Source: Paraescarpia echinospica (taxonomy: Eukaryota > Annelida > Polychaeta > Sabellida > Siboglinidae). Taken from it: a stretch of 64,000 nt of DNA. Positions 33,549 through 44,800 of the stretch are shown in pieces. The position numbers were made by a program, and so were the translations under genes. How positions within the stretch are numbered: the first letter of the stretch is position 1; each line of letters starts with the position of its first letter. Under the pieces are notes generated by a model. That model had not been told where the DNA came from. It worked only from the letters and a program-made list of their open reading frames with translations, and made no database searches. The stretch lies in NCBI GenBank assembly GCA_020002185.1, contig CM034532.1, positions 26,770,911 through 26,834,910 on the forward strand. Reading direction: 5' to 3'.

Positions 33549-33603
33549 TTATGACCGCCACAACAGGCCTCGGATCTGTAGGCGAGGAGGGTGCTTCCCT
33601 GAA
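33549..33603 (-). CDS. Possible alternative terminal exon of the JmjC gene
   Basis: A good acceptor (TTTGTCCTGTTGCAG) precedes TTCAGGG. If exon 7 ends at its internal CAG|GTAATA donor, the phases join and 18 codons end in RGLLWRS and a TAA. A minus-strand AATAAA at 33369-33364 lies about 180 bp downstream. Otherwise exon 7 reads through its donor into an immediate TAA at 35101. Confidence 0.4.
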
Positions 33604-35814
33604 CTGCAACAGGACAAATCCAACTCAATAATTAGATAATCAAAACATCAAACTACAGTGGAAACTCATTAATAGGGTCACTATTGGGACTGTGTAAAAT
33701 TGACCTGAATGACAAGATGACTAGGTGGACTAATATCCCAGGGACTGTCCTAGAGTAACCTTAATTGCGAGGTGGTTGTATTACAAAGGTGACTGTAAAT
33801 TGGGGTTTCACGGTACAACATCCTCTGCCTGGCAATGTTGATTATTTCATACTCAATTCCTTCTGATATATTGCCTTGTCAAAATGCTGAAGTTAAGCTG
33901 AGCCTGTTACCCAATCATATTGTTGCCATTCTAGATATGGTGAGTTGAGTTAGAGCCAGTCGTAGTTAGTGTTACATGTAATGTTTGGGAAGAAAAATTA
34001 TTAGAAAATGCACTGCTGCTGGTTCATGTGAATGGTAGGAATGGTATTTATATTACGATTTCATGGAGTTGTACCATAATAATTTGGACAGACAAAGATA
34101 CATTTGAAAACTACTAGTAATTATAATTTAGTAACTTATTAATCCTGGAAACTCTTTCTGATAAGAAAACATCTATGCATAATTCAGTAGCATATGGCAG
34201 TTGTTCAATTCTAACAGCTAAATACATTTTCATTCAAGTTAGAATTGGATCAAATATTTGTAATTTATTTCTGTATCAAATATTTGCATTTTATTTCTGT
34301 ACAACATGTACAAGGTGCACATTTCAGTTAACATCATGTTAGTCACTAGTATATTGCTTTCATTGAACTGCCAGGCAGGCATGGGTTAATTTCAAATATT
34401 AATTTTTAACTCGACAGATTTTTGCAAACTTAATAAGTTAACTTAATCTAGCCTTTTTGGAAAGGTTCATTAATTAATTTTACTTATTAACTTTGCAAAA
34501 ATCTGTTACTAGGTAATTGCTTTAATTGACGAATTCCCAAATAACATCCATGTGACCTGATATTTCATTACATTTCCTTGTCAGCTAAATTTTACTGTTA
34601 AGTTCATTGAACAAAATTACAGGTAAATGAACTCACCTGATAAATATGTGAAGTTAATTTAATTGGGAAATGTCTCAGTTATTTGCAGTTTAATTAATTA
34701 CCTAGTTAAAGGGAGGCACTCTGTTCCTATATCCGGAATTTGCCAGCGTAGTAATTTTTTACAGGAAGTTCGGTGTGTTGAATGTTGGAAATCGTTGCAC
34801 ATCAATCATGCAGTTGACTCGGCCCGCCTCTGCATTATTGCCAATAAAGACTGTTTTGAAACTGGATGTTTTGTTTACTATTTGAACATGTTCTGGGGTT
34901 GTACCTTCCAAATTTTGAATGTTGTTATGGCCTTACTAAACAAAATTTGGTGATAAGTATACCTTCAACATAATCTTAAGAACATTATATTAATTAACAA
35001 ATGAAAAACTAGAAAAGACTGCCTCGATTTTACTGCTCTATGTCTGCTGCCCAGTTAACTAATTTAATCATTGTGATCAAACAACCACCATATGAATGTA
35101 TTACCTGCAGGAGGGGGGCAATGTGTCCAGATCGAGATAGTCCAACACAAGTGTCACCAGTGTCTCCAGCTGGCCGGGGGTTGCCGCTTCGTGCCACTGG
35201 TTGGTGAAGAAATGTCTGAGTGCTTCCGGCAGCCGGGACAAGAGTTTGTTGAACGATGTGTACTGCCTGTTCTGTTCAATAATGTTGAGAAGCCAATGAG
35301 AAAACACTGGCCAGAGAGGAGGAGCCTACAATATAGTGACAATATGTTGTGAAGTCAGTGAGATAACACAGGCCAAAGAGGTGGAGCCTACAATTTAGTC
35401 ACAATATGTTGTGAAGTCAGTGAGATAACTCAGATCAAAGAGGTGGAGCCTACAATAGTGACAATATGTTGTGAAGTCAGTGAGATAACACAGGCCAAAG
35501 AGGTGGAGCCTACAACATAGTGACAATGTGTTGGGAAGTCAGTGAGATAACACAGACCAAAGAGGTGGAGCCTACAACATAGTCACACTATGTTGGGAAG
35601 TCAGTGAGATAACACAGGCCAGAGATGGAGCCAACAATATAGTCACAATATGTTGTAACAAAAATAAAAATTATTATACCAAGTCAATGAGATAACATGG
35701 GCCAAAGAGGTGGAGCCTGCAACGTAGTGATAATAATATTATGTTTTATAGTCAGTGATGATGATAGCAATATGTATCTGAACAAATTACAGTATATATA
35801 TACACTGTATATAG

Positions 35815-35845
<31 letters not shown>

Positions 35846-38800
35846 GCATATATACAAAAACATATGAAGGTTAGTGATGGTGCTCACTGTTTGTATATAT
35901 CGTGTTTCAATACATATTTTATTTATAAACATGTCAGCCTTTGCTACCATTCTATTTGATTTCAGATTCTTAATGTACCAATTTTCCGCATGCAGCTTTT
36001 CAATCTGTTTTTTTAAAGTTTTAATATAGCAAAGTTGATATCTTGAAATTAACCAGCAGTTCCTTAGTCGCAGTTATATCGAACTGCTAGTTGAGTTCTG
36101 AGAAAACATCCTGCTTCAGACAGATGAAGGAACAAATGTTAAAACTCACCAATACTTTACTGAGATAATCGTTTGTGCCTCTGTTTCCCCAGAATATGTT
36201 CACAGAGATGGTTGTTTCGGTTGTTGTGATCTGATGCCACCAGAATGCAGGGATGTACAGCCTTAATAACACGACACATTGATGAGTTTATGAGGGTAAA
36301 ATATCTGATTACCAGTGTAGCATAAAACAAAGGCTTCATTGGCTACTTAAAATGTACAGCATTAATAACACGACACCTTTATGAGTTTATGAGGGTAAAA
36401 ATATCTGATATACCAGTGTAGCGTAAAACAAAGGCTTCATTGGCTACTTAAAATGTACAGCCTTAATAACACGACACCTTTATGAGTTTATGAGGGTAAA
36501 AATATCTGATATACCAGTGTAGCATAAAACAAAGGCTTCATTGGCTACTTAAAATGTACAGCCTTAATAACACGACACCTTTATGAGTTTATGAGGGTAA
36601 AAATATCTGATATACCAGTGTAGCGTAAAACAAAGGCTTCATTGGCTACTTAAAATGTACAGCCTTAATAACACGACACCTTTATGAGTTTATGAGGGTA
36701 AAAATATCTGATATACCAGTGTAGCGTAAAACAAAGGCTTCATTGGCTACTTAAAGTGCAGCAGTCTGTACTTCATTTCTTTAATATATCATCTTAATGC
36801 TATAAAATATAATTGTGGAGGCATACAGCCTGCCAAATTGCATTGCTTGAGCCTGGAACAGTGTTCACAATTTGAATGTGCGCCCACAAAATGCACAAAT
36901 TGTAAACAAAACATTCGTACTGACATTGATATTGTGAACACCCCTTACTGGTAGCCATAAGGTAGCAGGCAGTGCTAAATACAATTACCATTTGAAGTTT
37001 AGTGTGTTCAGTCGGCTCCCACACAATAAAGACCTGATTCAGCAAACTTCCTGCTAATAATTACCAACCCCTGGCATGACAGGATGATTCTGGCTAAAGC
37101 AACAGATAACCTTGCTTTGCAAGGAAAAATGAAGAAATATCCCTAACAGAATCTGAAGTACTACAAAATCAATCATTTTCAGAATTGAGACCCCCAGACA
37201 TTTCAACCAGTGTGATACCAATTCACATTATAGCTAAAACTTGGAAATACACAAAATGCAGCCTTAAAAATCCACAGGTTATTATTTCCAATTTTTATTA
37301 TGTTTGGGATCATCTTAGAATGTCGATGTCCAGTATCAGACAAATTACTTTCGTTTTGGGGGTGGAGGGTCTGAGGCAGATTTGTCTGGCATCGGACATC
37401 AATATTTTATACTTCCTACCGATAATATATTTAGATCATCATATCAAAATTTAAAAACTTGTCTGAGGGGAGGAGGTCTTAGGCCAGATGAAAGTAATTT
37501 TGTCTAATGTCAGACATCAACGTTCTGAGATGATCCCTTATTACCAATAGATAGAAAACTTTCCCTTACATATCGCCCCGGTTGAGAAGACAATGGTAAC
37601 ATGTAACGGTGCTGAACAGGGGATGTTTTGTTAGATCAGGCTGGTCACAGTCTACTTGAGACTGTAACGTCCTGCCTTTCGTACCCGTCGCATTTGGGTA
37701 CAAGGGTTCAATTTCGCACCCAAACAGACGGGCTTGCTTCTGTCCGTTGAGTATCACAAGAAACCCATCGTCTGCATCCGTGTGGCAATACTCTGTAGAG
37801 AAAACATTGAGTATCATGAGAAACCCATCGTCTGTATCTATATGGCAATACTCTGAAGAGAACACATTGAGTATCTCGAGAAACCCATTGTTTGTATCGA
37901 TGTGGCAATACTCTGACTTCAGAAAAACATTGATTATCATGAGAAATCCATTGTCTGTATCGGTGTGGCAATACTCTGAAGAGAACACATTGAGTATCAC
38001 GAGAAACCCATTGTTTGTATCGATGTGGCAATACTCTGACTTCAGAAAAACATTGATTATCATGAGAAATCCATTGTCTGTATCGGTGTGGCGATACTCT
38101 GAAGAGAACACATTATCACAAGAAATTCATTGTTTGTATCGATGTGGCAATACTCTGACTTCAGAAAAACATTGATTATCATGAGAAATCCATTGTCTGT
38201 ATCGGTGTGGTGATACTCTGAAGAGAACACATTGAGTATCACGAGAAATCCATTGTTTGTATCGATGTGGCAATACTCTGACTTCAGAAAAACATTGATT
38301 ATCATGAGAAATCCATTGTCTGTATTGGTGTGGCGATACTCTGTAGAGAAAACATTGAGTATCACAAGTTAAAAAACATTGAGTATCATGAGAAACCCAT
38401 CGTCTGCATCAGTGTGGTAATACTCTGAAGAGAAAACATTGAGTATCATGAAAAACCCATCGTCTGCATCAGTGTGGCAATACTCTGAAGAGAAAACATG
38501 CAGAATGGAGCAAACAGTCTCGTCAGTTGAGCAATGGTCACTTTTTGTAACAAGGTCTTGATTTTCATGATAACACTATTTATACATGGTAACCATGTTA
38601 AAATGAGTAACCGGAGTATAATGGAATATCTCCAAATGCTACCCACTGTTAAGCAGTGTGGGTGGTTTTCTTCAAAATGTTGTTTTGCAGACCGTTTGTG
38701 CCCGTGTACTGTCGTTGATAACTTTGTAAAATGCAGACGAGTAACTTTTCAAAGGTGTTGGTTCAGCTGACCAGAACTTGGGGGTCAGGATAGAACACTG

Positions 38801-41800
38801 GTGTTTATGTGCATGTGTACGCATTTTTCAGTACATGCTATAGTCTAACCTAAATTCTTCAGAGTGTGTAAACATGGCTTATTTGAGAATATTTTAGGAA
38901 TTTTGTGTAAGTTCACAATGTCTAAATACATAAATATGGTAACAGTTTTTTAAACTACGAAAATCTTGAAATGCTGGCAGACATTGGGAGGATATAGGAA
39001 ACAATACTGCATAAATTACACTGAACATAATAGTGAATGAATGAACATTCTTAGCTGTAATGTTAATGGGGAAAACTCAAATATCATACACAAGAAACTG
39101 TGCTGTTATTTGTAGCATAGTTTGACTTAATTTGTGGCAATGTGTTTACAGAGAATGTTGCATTGCGTGTGTGCATGAGAGTTGTTGTCCTTGTACGGAC
39201 TACAAATATAGCATGAGAGAGCCACTTGCCATAGTGTCCTTTCCGTGCTATCCACATGTATGGTCCACCATGCATCTTGCCAACATAGTCTGGAACAATA
39301 ACATCCTCCTGAAAACAAGGATGAGTGCTTAATACATGGTCAGATAATGTAAAATATATCTAATTGCTAAAACAGGTATTGAACAATTCCTTTTTCATGG
39401 ACTATATACAAAATGCGTAAAAGGAGGTTTTCCATTTTTTTATTACAAAATCATGTTATTCAGTACAACTAAATTATAATGTACTGACCCCAAAATGTGT
39501 TTTAATGAATAATTTTTGCTGTCAAAATGTGTTTCGTGATGTAATGTGCCCCTTTTGAAGGTGTGAGGTTATTCGAATCTTGAGATGCTGCTGCCATCCG
39601 AGAGGCCAAAGGAGTGCTTAGGGCAGAAATTGGCCATGCCATATCAGCTTTTCGAAACAAAGTCGAACATCAGTATCAGACCATGAACACTCGTGACATC
39701 TTCAGAAATCTCAAAGCGATGGCCGGTGATATCAGTGCCAACTAAAATACAAGATCCTATTCAATACCTGATGGTACAGAGCTAAACAAGTTCTATACTC
39801 GCTTCGACAGCAAGGACTGTACATACAAGTGCACAGAGCTTCTGGCAACCATCCCCTCCCCCTCCCCCTTGGTCCATGGGAGTGCCCGCAATGCATCCGA
39901 TAGCCCAACGTCATCAAACACCTCCGCCAAAACATGGCGGTGGAGTTCAACGACATTGTGCTATCGAAGTATTTGTTCATTGCACTCACTCAGACGCTTC
40001 CGTACAATTTTCTATTTTTTTTGGTGGCATCTCGATTAAACTCTCTTTTTTACAAAGTATATCGTTCGTTTATCAACTGTCAAACTATTCTGCGTAGCAA
40101 AAACTTCAAATAACGTAGACAGGAAATTAAACAATGCATACCATTGTGGGATTGTTCTGTGCCTTGTTTTGAGAACTACGGCCTGTTCCGTGTTTCATTT
40201 GCATAAGTCTAAAGCTAAATAAGGAGATCGTCAGGATTTTGGACCTGGTTTCAACGCGGGAAAAGTCAACTTTGGTAAAAAGGGGCGTGACTACTGACAT
40301 GACTGACAGATAGCCAAGAAGATGGCGGTTCTTTTGATACCAAACAAAATGGCGTACCGTGAATGAATGTGGTTGTTGTCAAGGCATAAACATAGACTAC
40401 TTTTGGCATGTTTCATCAATTCAGATTTTTATTGTCATTTCAGATTTTAAGTCAGTGTTAAAATAGTGACTTAGCGGTGAGTAACTGCAAAAAATGGGCC
40501 AAGTGGCCCTGAAGTCCTTTGGACTAATACGACCCCGGCTGACCAAATGAGTGATAAGTCAGAAAAATTATAACATTGTTTTCTTACATCCTTGTAAAGG
40601 TTTGGTAGGGTGCTTTACATGGTTTCAAAAATTATATGACTGCTACAAAAATTGGCGAAGTTATGGAGCATTGAACATGGTAGTGGTCAAAAAGTGAAAA
40701 TGAAGAAAACGGCTGTTGAAATTATATATGCAAATGGATTGCATGGAAATATTACATGCACAACATTCAAATGTGGCACACAGTATGTAATATGTATGTT
40801 ATGTTGCAATGATACAGTGGAAGTACAAATGTGCTGCTACAAAGACTTATCAAGTTATGCCAGGTTATGTCTTTATGTGTAAAACTAAGAGGACAGATTA
40901 TTTGAGAGCAAAAGGTAGACTCACTGTTTGACACAGTTTAAAACCTACAGGCAACTGTCCAGTTTAACAGGGGTCTAGTGGTTTAATGCTGTCTGTTGAC
41001 ACAAGCTTCTGCCAGTGACCAATTACAGATTAGTCACAGTTTCCATCAAACAATAGCAGGCAGAGAATCTTAGCTCCACAGCTGGGTGTAATACACAACA
41101 AGTTATAAATATAGCTACTCTGAGGTAGACAATTAATTTTAGTTAGCAAAATTAGCATTTTAGGGGACTTTTGGTGCCCTTAGAATGAATCAATCAAATA
41201 CAGATTTATTGTGTATAATGGCACTACCACATGAAATGTCTATGAAAAATTAAAGAAAAAGTTACTGAAAAGTTAAAAAAAAAAAAAAAATGGGTCAGCT
41301 GGACGGTGATAGACTGTTTGAAATTGAAGCCTTTGTAAAACTTTTGTCTCGACTTCACCGAAGGCGGTGTCCTGCTGTCAGAACTTCGAAGGTGTTACTC
41401 ACCTAACTTACAAATATATAGGGAGTTAATGGAGAGGCCCATCATAATCCATAGCACTACAAAATGAAGTATCTGAAAGTCACACTTCATATACTGAGTG
41501 ACACATCTGTCTCTCTGCACTGTCGCAATGTCCAATAGTTTCCTATCACAACCCTCGTGTACAATATACCAAAGCTACATCCAACACCACAACATATGTA
41601 TTATCATTGGATAGGTAATTGAATAATCTTTCAGATGAATGCAACTTGTAGCAGCAGAAAATGAAGCATACAAAAGTTACACCGCAAACAATGACATGCA
41701 TTCTCAAAATGTTATTAATTCAAAAATTAGTGCTATATAATAGTAGTTTGTCAAAATGTAAACAAACTCAAAGACAGTTGCAGCTTACTGTCCACCAAGC

Positions 41801-44800
41801 AGTAGCAGAGCAGTTTTATAATAATAATAATCCACAAGTTAAGTGGCAGTGATCTTCCATTTATCATTCATGTGATGTTTATTGTGAGCAGGGCGGACAA
41901 ATGGTTATCATACGTAGACAGGTACAGAAAGAAACTGAAATTTTCTATAAAAAGAACACGTTTGCCTATCAATGGCATGTATTTCCTATTGTTGCTGTTT
42001 CTGCCAGGCAGAAACTGTTTCTGCCCGGCATAAATCAAACAAACGTGTAGGTAATTATTAATCAAATGTTTTTTGGTGAATCATAGTTACAGATCATTAA
42101 GGGTTACGATGGAAGTAAAATGTTTACATGTTTACTGTTCAATGAAAAAAACAGCTCCACAGAACTAATTATAGTTATTGTTAAGATGTTTAACCTAGTT
42201 CCATTATCTGACATTGTGCCAACAGATTGGTGTATTGGGATCATTAAGTCTAGATACACCTGTAATTATTATATAAACATAGCAGCAGACACTGGGACAG
42301 TGTGACTGCTGTCTGGCTAAATGGATGCAATGGTGCTTTGAAGTTAGTTCTTCTGCCAACTATCCTTTTCACACAAGCCTATAGGTTTAGTAGTTGCCAG
42401 CACACTACTGAGCCTAAACTACCATGCAGATGTGAAAAACGTGCTGATGTATTTGAACTAGATCCACTAATTAACTGTTCACCATGCAGTAGCAGAGCAG
42501 TTTTATAATAATAATAATAAGTTAAGTGGTAGTGATCTTCCTTTTATCATTCATGTGATGTTTATTGTGAGCAGGGCAGACAAATGGTTATCATACGTAG
42601 ACAGGTACAGAAAGAAACTAAAATTTTCTATAAAAAGAACCACATACTTAAGCAAAGCGAATGTAATAGGTGAAGAACAGTCAGTGTTCAGATAGGGGTA
42701 TTGGTTGAATTGTATTTGTCTTGACACAAAAGGCTTTATTGTGCCTTAACAAAGTCAACTCTTCTAATGGTTGACATTTGGTTGTTTCAGGTGTCAACTA
42801 TATTGTGAATCTGTAATTATTAGTCTATATTGATACAATTGATTTACACAGTACCATGTCTACACAAGGCATGGCAAGCGTAAACAGAACAGTAGAATGC
42901 ATTTGATATAAATAAAGTGTAGGATATTTCACTCTATAGTTGTCCAGAATATACTAATGTCATTATTAAATACTCAGACGACCCAGCAGTAGTAGCGTGC
43001 CTGAACGGATCAGACTCGTTCCACGCGTATGAGAACTCTGTGTCCATGATCTCAATGTGGTGCAAGAACAACTTCCTAGAACTAAATGTGCGCAAGATAA
43101 AAAGGAACTCTGTATTGACTTCTGCATCAGTGGCCAGTTTGATGGACCTCTCATTATTGATGGTGAGGCAGTGGAGGTAACGGACACCTTCAAGTATCTT
43201 GGTGTAACACTTGATAACAAACTGACGTTTGGCCCCCATGCTAAAGGTGTGCAAAAAAAGTGCCAGCAAAGACTGTACTTGTTAAGGAAACTAAGATTGT
43301 TTCATGTCGAACCAAAACTTCTGCTCATGTTGTACGGGAGCATCATAGAGTCAGTGTTGACATATTGTAGTATCTGTTTCTTCCCTGCTTTATCAATTAT
43401 CTAACGAGTTAACAAATCACCACATGCAATCCCACCGTTAAAATATATAAATTATGCACTAACTACTCTCATATTTGTATTACTATTATAAACTTATTTC
43501 TTGTATGCACTACATTTAACTGTTTACTAACAATGCCTCACATTCTCTTTATGCTCAGGAAGCAGAAAAAAATTATCCGATGTATCTATTATTATTGGAC
43601 AATAAATTTGTATTGTATTGTCTGAAACCAAGACAACAGCAGACTGACATTAGAAGCCCTGCTCTGTCTGGGCTTGGGTCACAACCTTCCTCAGAATGAT
43701 CCGAGCTCACTATTCATGGATTTGAGTTTTAGAGCTTGGCAATTATAATACAAAAACTAACAGAAAACCTCCTTGTAATGAGAGTTATTAACTTATACTT
43801 CCAGGGAATCAGGTCTTTTAGTCTGCAACACGAAAAAGGTGCGATACTGAGTATATATCTTTTCTTTCACCACTTCTGCCCAAATACATTAGAGAGGAAA
43901 GGGGAAACGTATTATTAACCTATTAGACTCCGCGCTTCCAAAAGCGCCTGGGTGTTTTCTCCCCAGAGTGCCCGAAAGTGCCCGGTGGAGATAAAGCCTC
44001 TAACGGTGGCCCCATCTTGTGGATACTTAAGAAACTAATACTGGTTGATTCCTTTATATCTGAGCTATGAATTCTTGGTATTTTCGACATGTGCTTGCAT
44101 TGAATTTTTTTTAGTTTTTCACGATAGAAGTTCAAAAAGTTTCAAAAATGGCGGCGCCTTGGACATCGTAGTTGTTTACTAATGACAAAGTTTGTGCTAA
44201 TATTTCATTGGATGGGACATTTCTGACACTAAACTAGAGGTAAGTTGACATTACATTCGAAATGAATTATTAGGATACGTATTCTAACACTCTGTCAATT
44301 GTTCTAATAGTTGACATTTGGATGTTTCAGGTGTCAATATGCTAATAATCACAATGTCAACACTGACATTGACGCGACACAGAAGCCATATGTAGGATGA
44401 CAGCAACCAAGATAGAAGACTTATAAAGCTGTGTTTGCTAACTATATTTATACCAAGTGAACTGACTTACATTGTCTCATGTCTAAGCAAGGCATGGCAA
44501 GTATAAATACACAGTAGAATGCATTTGTTGTCAATAAAATGTATGATATTCCACTCTATAGTTGTCCATAATAATAATTTTCTGTGTTTGTCACCTACAA
44601 ATGACAACATATTTTTAACCAATCAACACCACAGTCACACCATTTTAAAGATAATTCAATGGACATCAAAATAAACACAACTAGCAATTATAGAAAATCA
44701 ATAGTTTTGAAGATACAGCTTAAAAACTGCAGACACCCAGAAATGTTGAGATCTGTGGCAGGGGAAGAGGGACACATGCCAATTTAACTGGCCGGGGTCT

